A stretch of DNA of 64,000 nucleotides, taken from the NCBI GenBank assembly GCA_030159075.1, contig BROG01000815.1, positions 1 to 64,000 on the forward strand, read 5' to 3'. The translations under genes and the position numbers were made by a program. Position 1 is the stretch's first letter; every line of letters starts with the position of its first letter. This document shows positions 1 through 11,900 of the stretch, piece after piece. A model generated the notes under the pieces. The model saw only the letters and a program-made list of their open reading frames with translations, made no database searches and was not told the origin of the DNA. Source of the stretch: Atrina japonica (lineage: Eukaryota > Mollusca > Bivalvia > Pterioida > Pinnidae).

Positions 1-17
1 GAGAGAGAGAGAGAGAG
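1..17. repeat. GA microsatellite at the window edge
   Basis: The window opens inside a (GA)n run that is cut by the window boundary, so its full length is unknown. Confidence 0.9.
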
Positions 18-374
18 GCTACAGCAATTATACTAATACCAAATTGACTAATGAAATATGGCACTCATTTATGTTTAAATTTATCGCCTCCTGTAGGAAG
101 ATTTGGACTTGTCCATTTCAAGGAATGGTGAAATTCACCTCAAATTAGGAATGAATGATTCAGAATCAAAATTTTACAATAAGTTTACATGCAGGACTAA
201 CTTTTCCACTCCCACATTATGGAAGTCGACCATCCCGTTTATTTATTTGGATGAGTCTAAATGTGACCACAGGGGTTGATGTGTTAATTTTGTATTAATA
301 GGTACAGCTGAACGGTCCGATAATCCCAACAGTGGACTTCAGCTCAGACATTAAGTTCTTGCACGTCAAGTCTA
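18..374. other. Upstream intronic sequence with a MITE-like fragment
   Basis: No clear coding signal was found up to about 322. Bases near 200-290 resemble one end of the MITE-like family seen at 28759 and 49296 (shared wording such as GGGGTTGATG next to GTTAA). It is probably intron of the partial gene that follows. Confidence 0.4.
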
Positions 375-1857
375 ATGCACGTAGAGCATGGGATATCAAT
401 ATACCCGTCCATCCGATGCCTCAACAGTATCGATATAGTCCGACAGGTAGAGACCGGCCGTATCGTTGTATCTTACAGACCATCCGACGAAAGTGGATCC
501 GCCCTCTATTTCACGGCAAATAGTGTTAATCTAGAGCCGACCATACAAGTACAGAGATACAGGTCGTCCTTACACTTCTTTTGGGATTATTTTAGGGATA
601 CTTTGTCCATTTCAAACTATCAGTGTCGAATTATATCTGATAATAGTGTCGTTATGAATTGGAGAGACGTGGACAAGCATAACTATCTCTCTGTCAACGA
701 TATAAAACTGACCGATGGCAAAGTTTATGTTGCTGAGGTAAAAGCAGAAAACGTGGGGAACATGTGGAGTAAAGAAGTGAATGCTTCAGTAATGATTGAA
801 GATGTCGTCCCAGTTCTGACGGGTATGTAGCAAGCAAGTGACTTGATTGAAATGCGCGCTGATAAGATAAATGTAATGTTGTTATATTATACAGAAACCA
901 TAAAACATTAAAAGAAACAATGAATACAAAGAAGTACAAAGTATAGTCAGTTCTTAAAGCACCATGTCAGTAGACAAAGGGCGAGCATGCAAAGTTTTTA
1001 TTTCAAACATAAACTACTGAAAGTATAAATGTTTGCTTACTAATAATAATGGTAATAATTAATGATGATGATGATGATGAAGATGAAGAATTACAAAAAA
1101 AGAAAAAACTATAGTATTTGCACAAATAATAAACACAGAATTCTTAAACAAAACAAAGTTGAATGATATTTCATCTGTTTCCATAGCAATTATCTGAGTT
1201 AAGTTTACGTAACTTTATTGCCTTAAAACAATATGAACAACCAAAAGTATAAATAAATTCATATCTTTTTGTATAAACAATTATTCGTTTCTCGAAAAAT
1301 AGAAACATAATGGAACCTCGCCAATGATACATCCTAACTGACTTACTCAAGATGGTCTAATTATCTGGACCGGTTTGATATTCATCAAATGTTTTTTCAA
1401 GAGACTGACTATATACGATTTTAATTGCGAAGTGGTCACCTAAGCTAGGTGGTCTTTAAGCAAGGTTCTTATATATTTAGAAAGAGAAAAGATAATAATT
1501 CGTGATTGGATAATTAATTATCAGTCAGCTGTTTAATTTTTTACCTTTTCGCTTGATACTCTTAACTCGATTTTGAAAATCATATCAGGTAACTTTTGCA
1601 GACTCCTAAATACCACAAAACAAGACGAAATTCTTTTATCATTGGAGGATGTTTTCAAATTAGAAGATCATTTGCAGTTTTTGTTAATTATTGGTTCCAC
1701 CGAGGGTCACTCTGATATCGTGCGAAATATGCATACTACAGACAAAGAATATAAAATGAAAAAGAAGAATGGTGTTACAGACTTGTTTGTCGTTATCACG
1801 GCCAAATACATCACAGGGTCACAAACAGTATACAGAGAAAAAATACCGGTCGTTTAA
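375..1857 (+). CDS. 3' end of an extracellular fibronectin-III-like repeat protein gene (two exons)
   Basis: Two + strand exons join in frame: about 375-822 (donor GTATGT) and 1589-1857 (acceptor ATATCAG, stop TAA at 1855). The first exon ends with one base of a codon and the second starts with two, so the join reads PVLTG-NF. The protein has the rhythm of metazoan extracellular FN3-like repeats: a SISNY strand, then LTDGKVYVAEVKAENVG, then a VPVLTG linker. The second exon has IIGSTEGHSDI and a VVITAKYITGSQTV strand. The 5' end is uncertain: the frame is open from about 322 and several AG acceptors fit, so upstream exons lie outside the window. AATAAA follows the stop. The protein is probably secreted or a membrane ectodomain (inference). 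No named family member is assigned. Confidence 0.5.
823..1588 (+). other. Intron of the FN3-like gene
   Basis: The stretch is AT-rich between a GTATGT donor and a pyrimidine-containing acceptor. It holds a short GAT-rich microsatellite near 1062-1090. No other coding signal is visible. Confidence 0.45.
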
Positions 1858-1884
1858 AAAAGATATAAAATCAGAGAAAGTGAC

Positions 1885-1890
1885 AATAAA
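1885..1890 (+). promoter_or_regulatory. Polyadenylation signal for the FN3-like gene
   Basis: AATAAA lies about 28 bases after the TAA stop of the terminal exon. This spacing suits a short 3' UTR. Confidence 0.4.
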
Positions 1891-2676
1891 AATGCTGCTC
1901 TTTTGAATTTTAAAAAATACGGAGATATCGTGTTGACTGAAGTTGACTTAACAGTCACAAAATTACATTGATCTACTGCAAAACTCACACATGTTGAAAT
2001 GTTTCATAATTAAAGATTTTAGCATTTAGTATACAGAACATTTTTTTCATTAAGTAAAGAGCTGATTAAATAGCGAATCGAAAATTGGCATTTATGTTAC
2101 AGCTAAGGTATCACAAAAAGCCGAGAAAGCATTTAGGAAACATGAATTGTTTGTTGCAACAATTCCAGTAATGAATTTTTTTTTTTTTAAACGTTTTAAT
2201 TTAACCTTTAGACATCTAATGTATTTCTACAGAGATTTTCTAGATTTACTGTACTGTATAAATAATCATTTTCAAGTAGGAAAAATCAGTAATAAATATC
2301 TAACAATTTATGACTGATTCAAACTGGCTATTTTGGTTCCGTGTTTACATTTTGTTCAATTTTGTTATTAATATAAATTTCACTCACATACATGCATGAA
2401 TGGATGCAATCTAGATTTATTAAGTTCCATATAAAGGTGTTATTTCAAGAACTTGTCATGTGTGAGATAAACATTTTAGGTTCTTGGTTATAAACTGATT
2501 AGACATACATTATCACTAACATTTCTACAAACATCATTTCCCATAGCAGATGAACATTTTACAAGTAGCTGCCACACATCAATGATTTAATCTGTTCTTA
2601 TGAAAATCCACGGTCGGTATCATGACCTTAGTGATGAGGAATCATTTGACTGAGGACCTGCAGCGAATGTGACCGG
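1891..2676. other. Intergenic AT-rich stretch
   Basis: Nothing recognisable was seen here apart from homopolymer A and T runs. It separates the FN3-like gene end from the LINE remnant. Confidence 0.5.
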
Positions 2677-3029
2677 TCAACAGTGGGAATGATTCAATAA
2701 TTTCTGTTTGATGTCAAGTTCTACTCCACCCTCAGTTGTTATGGTACACCCCAAATATGTGAAGGTGTTGGTACATGGGAGAATCTCGTCGTTTATCATG
2801 CCTGGTGATGGGTTTTCTGTTTTCTTGGTGTTAATATTTAGACCAATGTGTCCTGCATATTTATGGAATCTGTTGGTTTTACTCTGAATATGCTGGTGGG
2901 AGAGTGAGAGCAATGCAATATCATCCACAAAGTGTAGATCTCCAGGAGTTGAGAAGGTGTCCCATCTAATGCCCCTTGGAATGTCCATAGCACAGATCTA
3001 CATTTGTGGTGCCACCAACAGCATTTCAA
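2677..3029 (-). mobile_element. RTE-type LINE remnant: late part of the reverse transcriptase
   Basis: The minus-strand translation reads as a non-LTR reverse transcriptase of the kind often mis-annotated as craniofacial development protein 2-like. It has DLHFVDDIALLS, with FVDD in place of the usual FADD/YADD catalytic motif. It then has HIGLNINTKKTE and NTFTYLGCTITTEGG. The reading frame starts and stops abruptly at both ends and there is no endonuclease domain, so this is a dead fragment. Bases 4430-5135 encode an earlier part of the same protein type on the same strand and probably belong to the same insertion. Confidence 0.8.
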
Positions 3030-3247
3030 TATCAGCTATATATGAAGCCTAACAGTGTAGAAATATTTGCAGGAAGTAAAACAACAATACATTGGCGTGG
3101 GAACCGGGGTAGGGGGTAGGGGCCCGACCCCCCCCCCACTTTTATCACTTAAAGTTTTTCTTATATTATCATCACGTCTGGAATCCTGAATAAAGGCTTC
3201 CCAGAGCTTATATATATTAGGGTTTCCCAAATTTTAATGTGATAATT
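3030..3247. other. Unassigned sequence between LINE halves
   Basis: It contains G/C runs near 3105-3140 and no recognisable coding sequence. Similar C-rich wording recurs near 3905-3935 and 4035-4050, suggesting a dispersed non-coding element. Confidence 0.3.
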
Positions 3248-3258
3248 AACTTTCTGGG
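3248..3258. repeat. Left target-site duplication of the SINE
   Basis: AACTTTCTGGG here is repeated exactly at 3559-3569 on the other side of the SINE. Confidence 0.85.
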
Positions 3259-3558
3259 GAGCCGGCCTGGCTCAGTCGGTAGCGCGCTCGACTCGAAATA
3301 TTTTAAATGATCGTGAGGTCGTGAGTTCGAGTCCCGCCGGCGACAGGTTGGTTTCCTGTCTTTCGGATGAGACAGTAAAAGCTGGAGGTCCCGTGTCACA
3401 GTAGGTGTTGGCACGTTAAAGAACCCTACTGCTCAATGGCCGTAAGTGCCGAGCATAGGCCAAACTTTGAAGCCCTTCACCGGCATTTGGTGAGGTCTCC
3501 ATATGAGTGAAATATTCTCGAGTGGGACGTTAAACAACAATAAACAAACAAACAAACA
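3259..3558 (+). mobile_element. tRNA-derived SINE with A and B boxes and an AAAC-rich tail
   Basis: The 5' head looks like a tRNA gene. An A-box-like TGGCTCAGTCGGTAG lies near 3267 and a B-box-like GAGTTCGAGTCCCGC near 3321. A central conserved body (around GGCACGTTAAAGAACCC) follows, with a GTGGGACGTTAAACAAC segment and a short AAAC-repeat tail. Exact 11-bp direct repeats flank it, so insertion by target-primed reverse transcription is clear and both ends are defined. The tRNA-like part is split by a non-tRNA stretch (CGAAATATTTTAAATG), so it is not a functional tRNA gene. It sits between two pieces of a LINE remnant. Confidence 0.9.
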
Positions 3559-3569
3559 AACTTTCTGGG
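3559..3569. repeat. Right target-site duplication of the SINE
   Basis: This is an exact copy of the 11-bp sequence at 3248-3258. Confidence 0.85.
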
Positions 3570-4189
3570 CTTTTAAAGAATTGAACATTTCTGGGAATCA
3601 TACCCAGCTGGATCACGTGGAAACAATGATTTTGTGTCTGGAAGCTAGAGAACACCTTATAGGACTTCCGAATTAATCTATCAACGAAATATTTTTAATG
3701 ATAATGTGCCCCTGAAATTGATAAAGTAGGCGTAAAACCATTAATTCTACTATAAAAAGTCTGAAAACTAAAAACAAATTTCCATAAATTTTTGCGCCTC
3801 GCTCCGTTCGGCGAATTAATTTGAAATTTACACTCCATCAAACTTTGAATCCTCAGTCTGCTTTTGATGGTGTATGCATTGCATCACAATAAGTGTAATT
3901 TTATGTCACCAGCCCCCCAAAATACCCACCTTTTTATTTATTTTCTAGATCTGACACTGTTGTATATATTTATTGCATAATCAAAAGGCTCATGAAAACA
4001 ATTTCACCGGCAAAAACGTTTTCATAAAAAAATAATCCCCCCACTTTTGGAAGGAGGCAGGTCCATTACGGGATAATGTATTTGATTTGGTTTTTTTCAT
4101 TGGAATATCTATGAATATTCATGTGCACAGAGTACTCAAAAGCATAATGTAAAACATCTCAGATACCAAGGTAAATTCCATTTCTGTAC
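3570..4189. other. Unassigned AT-rich stretch
   Basis: No coding sequence or recognisable element end was found. C-rich patches occur near 3910 and 4040. Confidence 0.4.
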
Positions 4190-4316
4190 ACAAACTTTCA
4201 ATTTTGTACCACAATTTAATTCTGTGACACAAAAAAAAAATTTTGTAACACAGAATTGAATGTTGTGGAACAAAAATGAATTTTGTGACAAAATTTAAAG
4301 TTTGTATTTACAAAAT
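4190..4316. repeat. Imperfect inverted repeat (possible MITE)
   Basis: The left arm reads CAATTTAATTCTGTGACAC and the right arm reads GTAACACAGAATTGAATG, around an A-rich centre near 4232. Outer arms (ACAAACTTT / AAAGTTTGT) extend the palindrome. It would fold into an imperfect hairpin of roughly 125 bases. Confidence 0.55.
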
Positions 4317-4429
4317 TAACCTGTCCCACATGGCGCCCCGAAGCCTTTGCTATTCAGTACATTGTTCTATGATGTTCCTCAGTGTAAATATTTGGTCAAT
4401 GCAGTATTTTCGTAGTCTAAACCATGATC

Positions 4430-5135
4430 TTACTATGGAAGGAGAGTAAAGTTATACCACGCCAGTTGACACAGTCATTCAAGTTGCCTTTCTTTGGTAT
4501 TTTAACAATAACTCTGTGGTTCCATTCATCTAATATGGTGATATTTTCCCAAATGTCATGAATGATTGTTTTTAAGGTGGCAGACGAAACATGTGGATCT
4601 GCTTTAAAAGTTCTGTATTTAAACAGTCGCTTCCAGGAGCTTTTCCATATTTGAGGATTTGTATGTCGGACGTAATTTCTAGAATTCGTGGTGGTTCGAT
4701 TTTGATTATTAGTTCATATTCAAGGTCGCTAATTCCATGTTCTTGGATTGGGGGAGGTCTGTTAAGAAGTGTTCTGCCATCGTTCCTCTTGATGTCAATA
4801 TTACGCCTGCTTTATCTTTGATTGGCATGCTCGGAGATCTTCAGTTTCTGCTATACACAATCTTTGTTATTTTGTAAAGGTTTCCTTGTTCCCCTTTACT
4901 AGCTGCCTCTTCTGCTTTTGATCCTAAGTCATTCATATAGGCTTTCTTGTCTGTACGTGATGCCTATTGGAGTTTCTTGTGTATTCCACTGTATTCACTT
5001 TGTTATTTCTGCTTTAATATTTCTGATTTTGCTTCATTCATTTCCTTTTTATCATCTCTTCTAAATTTGATCATGGTCAAGGTTTCAGGTGTTATCCAAT
5101 CTTTGCTCTTTTGTTGAATAAGTGGTGGATGGCGT
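4430..5135 (-). mobile_element. RTE-type LINE remnant: linker and start of reverse transcriptase
   Basis: The minus strand, with stops and frameshifts, encodes DWITPETLTMIKFRR. This is followed by TDKKAYMNDLGSKAEEAASKG and, further on, a KERQLE.LCQLAWYNFTLL-like segment. These match the order of the linker and the GDLxxCxNWRGITLLS motif of RTE-like LINE proteins. Several in-frame stops show it is dead. It lies upstream, on the minus strand, of the RT fragment at 2677-3029; the catalytic middle is missing or replaced by 3030-4430. Confidence 0.65.
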
Positions 5136-5589
5136 TATAATGGGAGAATTTTAAGGAGGAAATTTTGGGTTCTTCGATAAATGGTGGCGATATGCGAGTC
5201 TGGCTGCATAACGAGGCGATAGGTTGGGAGACAACTATTTTCTATAAAATATGCAGTACTCAGAAATCATTGTGCGAGTTTTAAATGTTATACTATGCTA
5301 TTTTATTCTTTACTATGTCTGTGATATTAATTACTATCTTAATCTCTACATGTTATATTTATTTTGCATGTAGTACAACTTGTTCATTTAAATCGCGTGA
5401 TATTACCATGTGACTTGTGTCTATTTTTCAGATTTTCCATGCATTACATATATTCTTCACACTCATGTATCCACGTTGGACGCTGCGTAATCTTCACTTC
5501 AGTTTAAAAAGTTTCCAATGAGAATGTTTCCTTGTTTTAACGAAGGCATGTAAATGTGTCCAAATAAGGCATAAAAATAAGAGATAACA
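5136..5589. other. Intergenic stretch without recognised features
   Basis: AT-rich; no coding sequence or tandem repeat was seen. Confidence 0.4.
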
Positions 5590-5920
5590 AGAGTTGTCAG
5601 AAGACAACAATGCTCGCCGAAATAGGTGTAAATTTTCAAAATAGGTATTTGACCCAGGGCTTATGGGTATTATGGTCAAAGGATTTCGCTCAGGATAAAA
5701 AATTCTGAAAAGTTGGTGAAAGTCCAAGGTCACTAGGTCAAAAGTCAAGGTACCAAATGAAAACTCTGGTTATTAGAAATCTATATTTGAATATCAAAGC
5801 CCTATCCTTCATGGTTTAAAAGCTACAGCCAAAATTTGAGTTTTTGAAAGGTCAAAGGTCAAGGTGTAAGTAAAAATTGAAGGTATCAAATAAAAGCCCT
5901 GGTGATAAGGAATCTATCTA
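5590..5920. mobile_element. Left half of a dispersed element that brackets the satellite
   Basis: This stretch carries GGTCAAAGGTCAAGG-type wording and AATATCAAAGCCCTATCC, common in bivalve interspersed repeats (from general knowledge). A related segment, AAATATCAAAGCCCTATCC, occurs at about 12077, directly after the satellite. The outer ends carry an inverted GCTCGCC (5612) / GGCGAGC (12202). It looks as if one non-autonomous element was split by, or contains, the satellite. Confidence 0.5.
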
Positions 5921-5924
5921 TAGT

Positions 5925-7645
5925 TTTAGTACACTGAGTTTTTATATAGGCAATGTTATTACAGATTGTTGTTCTAACATATAGAACTTGGTTCGTAGAT
6001 AATCAATGTTAGTAAAGAACATGGATCTTAGATAGGAAAGTTTAGTAGTATAGTGCGCGCGTTCTAGAAATAGGCAATTTCAGTGTAGAGCGTGGAGCTT
6101 TAATAGGAAATTTACTATAGAGCGTGGAGCTTAGATACATAGTTTTAGTATATTGCATATTTCTGAAATGGTCAATTATTATTAATGGTTATTATAGATT
6201 TTGGTTTTAAGATATTCAATATAAGTATAGAGCATGGTTCGTAGAATAGCAATGTTAGTAAGGAACGTCGTTCTTAGATAGGAAATTTCAGTATAGAGCG
6301 TCTTCCATAGATATGCAATTTAAGTGTAGCGCATGGAACTTCAATAGGAAATTTACAATAGACCGTGGAGCTTAGATACATAGTTTTAGTATACTGCACA
6401 TCTTAGATAGTGTTATCAATTGTGTTTCTACGATATTCAAAATAGGTATAGAGCATGGTTTGTAGAATGTCAATGTAAGTAAAGAACGTCGTTCTTAGAT
6501 AGGAAATTTAAATATAGAGCGCGTTCCATAGATAGGCAATTTCAGTGTAGACGTGGAGCTTAAATAGGGAATGTTACTATACGGAGTGTAGCTAACGTAG
6601 GTAACGTTAGTACACTGCATATTTCATAGACAAAGTTATTTTATTTCATAGACAAAGTTATTTTAGATTGTGGTTCTAACATATAGAGCATGGTTCGTAG
6701 ATAATCAATGTACGTAAAGAGAGCGTTACATCGATAGGCAATTTCAGTATAGAACGTGGAGCTAAAATAGGAAAATTATACATCGCGTGGAGTTTAGATA
6801 CATAGTTTTATTTCTTAGATAGGCAATGTTATTATCGGTTGTGTGTCTAAGATATTTAATGTAATCTTACTATAGGTTGTGGAGCTTAGATACATTGTTT
6901 ATTATATGACATATTTCTTAGATTAACTATGTTTTTATTTATTGTGGTTCTAAGATATTCAATGTAAGTATAAAGCCTGGTTCCTAGATAGTCAATGTTA
7001 GTAAAGACCGTGGTTCTGAGACAGTAAATTTCAGTATAGAGCGTCTTTCATAGATTGGCAATTTCAGTGTAGCGCGTGGAGCTAAAATAGGAAAATTATT
7101 CAGAGCGTGGAGCTTAGATCCATAGGTTTTGTATACTGTATATATCTTAGATAGATGTAATTATCGGTTGTGTTTCTAAGATATTTAATGTAAACTAGAC
7201 CATGGTTCTGAGATATTGAATCTTAGAAAAGAACCTGGGTCTTAGATAGGAAATTTCAGTATAGAGCGTCTTACATAGTTAAACAATTTCAGTGTAGCGC
7301 GTGGAGCCTAAATAGGAAATTTACTATAGAGCGTGGAGCTTAGATACATGATTTTATTATACTGCATATTTCTTCGATATGCAAATTTTATTATCGATTG
7401 TGTTTCGAAGATATTCAATGCAAACATAAGCATGGTTCGTAGATATTCAATCTCAGTAAAGATCGTGTTCTTAGATAGGAAGTTTGATATTGAGCGCGTT
7501 CCATACATGGAGAATTTCAGTTTAAAGTGCAGCTTAAATAGGGAATTTTACTACGGAGAGTGTAGCTTACATAGATAATTTTAGTATACTGCATATTTCG
7601 TACAGAGTCAAAGTTATTATAGATTGTGGTTCTAACATATATCTA
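5925..7645 (+). repeat. Satellite array, forward orientation (33-bp motif, ~230-bp unit)
   Basis: The block is built of roughly 33-bp subunits of the type TTAGATAGGAAATTT + CAGTATAGAGCGTG. Seven different subunits follow each other to make a unit of about 230 bp, repeated about seven times. Each subunit keeps its own identity from one unit to the next (for example the TACATAGTTTTAGTATACTGC subunit), which is a higher-order repeat. No gene lies inside; the short open frames arise because 33 is a multiple of three. Confidence 0.9.
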
Positions 7646-7878
7646 AGCTCCACCCTCTATACTAAATTTTTCTATTTTAGCTCCATGCGCTTCACCAAAA
7701 TTGCCTATCTATAAAAGACGTTCTATACTGAAGTTTCCTATCTAAGAACCACTTTCTTTCCTAACATTGACTATCTACGAACCAGGCTCTATACTTACAT
7801 TGAATAATTTAGAATCACAATCTATAAAAACATAGGTTATCCTAGAAATATACAGTATACCAAAACTATGGATATAAA
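7646..7878 (-). repeat. Satellite array, reverse orientation, first part
   Basis: From about 7646 the same satellite continues as its reverse complement (ATCTAAGCTCCACCCTC, CTATCTACGAACC). The orientation switch is abrupt, directly after a forward TGTGGTTCTAACATATA motif. Confidence 0.85.
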
Positions 7879-8988
7879 AAATCTCAGATACCAAAGTATA
7901 AATCGATAGAATGTCCAGGACATAAATACAAATCCGATAAAAATGGACAAACACGGACCTCTGAAAACCAAGAGGTGGGACCAGGTGCCATGGAGGAGTA
8001 AGCATCCCCTGTAGACCCGTCACACCCGCGTGAGTCCAAAGTCAAGTCCAATGAAATACGTGAGGAGTGTATCCTCGTCACAATTGGTACAGACGTCTCA
8101 ACAACCGCCAACGAAAAGGCAACTCAACATTTCACTTAGTGAAACAGAGTAGTCGTAAACAAGACTATTATACCGACCGTAAAATTTGCGGAACGTTGAC
8201 ATTAAACGCGGTTTTTGAAATCCCTGTGTCAATAATTTGTCAGTGAGTAGTTTACCTCTGTATATGAAATCTTCATATGCTGTACGCGCCCTGGCATATC
8301 AGATCATTTGTGAAATATAAACTCCATATGCGGGTGACTGAGGGATATTACTACTTAAATGTGGAAATTTTACGATGGGAAAGCCGAAATCGTCGCGTTT
8401 GTCGTATAGCTTAGTTGCTAATTTCCTGTCTGTGTTTATATTAAGTAAAATGTCTAAGTATGAAGCGTGTGTGCTTGATTTTGTTGTATCTTTAATTTCT
8501 AGTTCGTTGGGATATATCGCATTGACATATGTATGAAAATTGTCATTTATTAATTGACAAAACGTCGTCGATATATCTAAATGTCAAATTAAAGGACACC
8601 GCTAACTTTTTCTTCTTTTGATTCAGCAGTTTCTGAATGAAGTCTGCTTCGTATGAATAAAGGAACAGGTCGGCCAATAAAGGGGCACAATTGGTTCCCA
8701 TAGGAATGCCGACAGTTTGTTGAAAGACCACGTGCTCCGAACATTACAAATATATTGTCTATTAGAAATTCCAGCATGTTTTTTATATCAACTTCAGTGT
8801 ATTTATGTGTAGAATGGTGTGTAGAAGAGTGGTGTTTGACGAAATAAGTATCCTGATACCCAATCACTAGATATTTAAATTTTCGGGTACCACGTTTAGT
8901 GAAAAAACAGTTGTCTGTGATGCTAAAAAGTCTTTCTTTTAATTTGTTATGTGGAATAGTTGTGTAAAGAGTAGAGAAGTAATAAGTT
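7879..8988 (-). mobile_element. Penelope-like retroelement fragment (reverse transcriptase) inserted in the satellite
   Basis: The minus strand encodes a reverse transcriptase with YYFSTLYTTIPHNKLKERL, then VGIPMGTNCAPLLADLFLYS, then the catalytic-type motif FRYIDDVLSIN. Downstream on the same strand come YLDILLNI-like and TFRKFYGRYN-like segments. This order matches a family of mollusc and cnidarian RT proteins that I assign to Penelope-like elements; the assignment is from memory of the motif set. It is broken by a frameshift near 8731 and by stops, and no GIY-YIG endonuclease is visible. Satellite flanks it on both sides in the same reverse orientation, so it inserted into an existing array. 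Confidence 0.65.
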
Positions 8989-11900
8989 TTGATACTGTGG
9001 AACGCGCTATATACTGACATTTCCTGTCTAAGAACCATGTACATTACTAAGTTTGAATATCTACGAACCATGCTCTATGTTTACAACGAATATCTTAGAA
9101 ACACAATCGATAATTACATTGCCTATCTAAGAAAATGCAGTATACGCTCTATAGTAAATTTCATATTTAAGCTCCACGCGCTATACTGATATTGCCTATC
9201 TCTGGACGAAGCTTTACACTGAAATTTCCTATCTATGAACCAAATTCTTTACTATCTTTGACTGTCTACAAACCAGGCTCTATAAATACATTTAACACTT
9301 TAGAATCAGAATCTATAAAAGCATAGCTTATCTAAGAAATATGCAGTATACTAAAACTATGTATCTAAGCTCCACGCTCTATAGTAAAATTTCCTATTTA
9401 AGCTCCACGCTCTACACTGAATTTCCCTATCTATGGAACACATTCTATCTTTAAATTTCCTATCTAAGAACTACGTTATTTTCTAAAATTGATAATCTAC
9501 GAACCATGCTCCATGCTTATATTGAATATCTTAAAAACACAGTCGATAATAACATTGCCTAGCTAAGATATGCAGACCTAGTGGTTATGAATATTATAAA
9601 CATAATACTAAAATTATAATGCTCAAGAAATGCTTTAGAAAACTTTTGGAATTTAAATGTTGTTATCAGTGCCAACTATGTTCTATACTAAGATTGAATA
9701 TCTACGAACCAAGCTCTATGTCTAACATCAAAGAAATATGTAGTATACTAAAACTATGTATCTAAGCTCCACAATCTATAGTAAATTTCCTATTTAAGCT
9801 CCACGCCCTACACCGAAATTGCCCATGTATGGAAGAAACTCTGTGATGAAAATCCCCATCTAAGAACCACGTTCATTACCAACATTACCTATCTACGAAC
9901 CATGTTCTATACTTACATTGAATATCTTAGAACAAGAATCTATAAAAACATAGCTTATATACGAAATATGCAGTATACTAAAACTAAGTATCTGAGCTCC
10001 ACGGTCCATAGTAAAATTTCCTTTTTAAGCTCCGCGCTCTACACTAAAATTGCCTATCTATGGAACGCGCTCTACCCTAAACATTCCTTTCTGATACCAC
10101 GTTCTTTAGGAAGACTGAATATCTACGAACCATGTTTACATCGAATATCTTAGAAACACAATCGATAATTACATTACCTATTTAAAAATGAAGTATACCA
10201 AAATTATTTGTCTAAGATCCACATTCTATAGTATGTTTCTTATTAAAGTTCTACGCGCTACTCTGAAATTGCGTATCTATGGAACACGCTCTATATTTAC
10301 ATTTCATATCTAAGAAGTACGTTCTTTGAATATATATTGAATATCTTAAAAACACAATCAATAATAACATTGCCTATCTAAGATATGCAGTGTATTAAAA
10401 CTATGTACCTAAGCTCCACGGTCTATAGTAAATTCCCTGTTTAAGATCCACGCCAACATTTAAATTTCCTATCTATGGAACGCGCTATATACTGACATTT
10501 CCTGTCTAAGAACCACGTACATTACTAAGTTTGAATATTTACGAACCATGCTCTATGTTTACAACGAATATCTTAGAAACACAATCGATAATTATATTGC
10601 CTATCTAAGAAATAAGCTCCACGGTCTACACTGAAATTGTCTATCTATGGAACACGCTCTATACTTAGATTTCCTCTCTCAGACACGTTCTTTACTAACT
10701 TTGACTGTCTACCAACCATGCTCTATACTTATGCTGAAAATCTTAAAACCATATAATAACTTTGACTATCTAAGAAATATGAAGTATACTAATACTATGT
10801 ATCAAAGTTCCACGCTCTACAGTAAAATTCCATTTTTAAGCTCCACGCTCTACACTGAAATTGCCTATCTATGGAACGCGCTCTGTACTAAAATTTCCTA
10901 TCTAAGACCACGTTGTTTACTAACATTGACTATCTACGGACCATGCTCTATGTTTACATTAATTATTTAGAAAAACAATCGGTAATAACAATGCCTATCT
11001 CTGAAAATGCAGTATACTAACACTATGTATGTAAGCTCCACGCTCCATAGTAAATTTCCTATTTAAGCTCCACGCTCTACACTGAAATTGCCTATCTAGG
11101 GAACACGCTCTATGCTGAAATTTCCTATCTAAGAACCACGTTCCGTACTAACATTGACTATCTAAGAATCAGGCTCTATACTTACATTGAATATCATAGA
11201 GCCACAATCTATAAAAACATAGGTTATCTAAGAAATATGCAGTATACTAAAACTATGTATCCAAGCTCCACGCTCTATTGTAAAATTTCAGGCTCTACAC
11301 TAAAATTGCTTATGTATGGAACGCGCTATATACTAAAGTTTCTTATCTAAGCTCGACGTTCTTTACTCACATTGATTATCTTCGAAGCAAGCTCTGTATT
11401 TTAGAACACCAATTTGTAAGATATGCAGTATACTAAAGCTATGTATCTAAGCTCCATGGTCTATAGAAAATTTCATATTTAAACTTCAAATTCTACACTG
11501 AAATTGCCTATCTGTGGAACGCGCTCTATACTAAAACTTCCTATCTAAGACCATGTTCTTTACTAACATTGAATATCTACGAACCAAGCTCTTTGTTTAA
11601 ATGGAATATCTTAGAAACACAATCGATAATAACATTGCCTATCTAAGAAATATGCAGTATACTAAAACTATGTATCTAAGCTCCACGGTCTAGACTAAAA
11701 TTTCCTATTTAAGCTCCACGCTCTATACTGAAATTGCCTATCTATGGAACGTGCTCTATACTAAAATTTAATATCTAAGACCACGTTGTTTACAAAGATT
11801 GAATAGCAACGGATCATGTTCTATATTTACATTGAATATCTAAACTCCACGCTCTATAGTAAATTTCTTATTTAAGCTCCACGCGCTACACAGAAATTGC

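Noticed and set aside
3259..3345. Possible functional tRNA gene
   Set aside because: A and B boxes are present but the arms do not pair properly, a non-tRNA insert splits the head, and a SINE body, tail and target duplication follow.
8989..10970. Open frames rich in YLR, YLSS and ALYTKIAYLWNAL repeats
   Set aside because: They arise because the satellite subunit is 33 bp, a multiple of three. No start context, splice signals or domain supports a protein.
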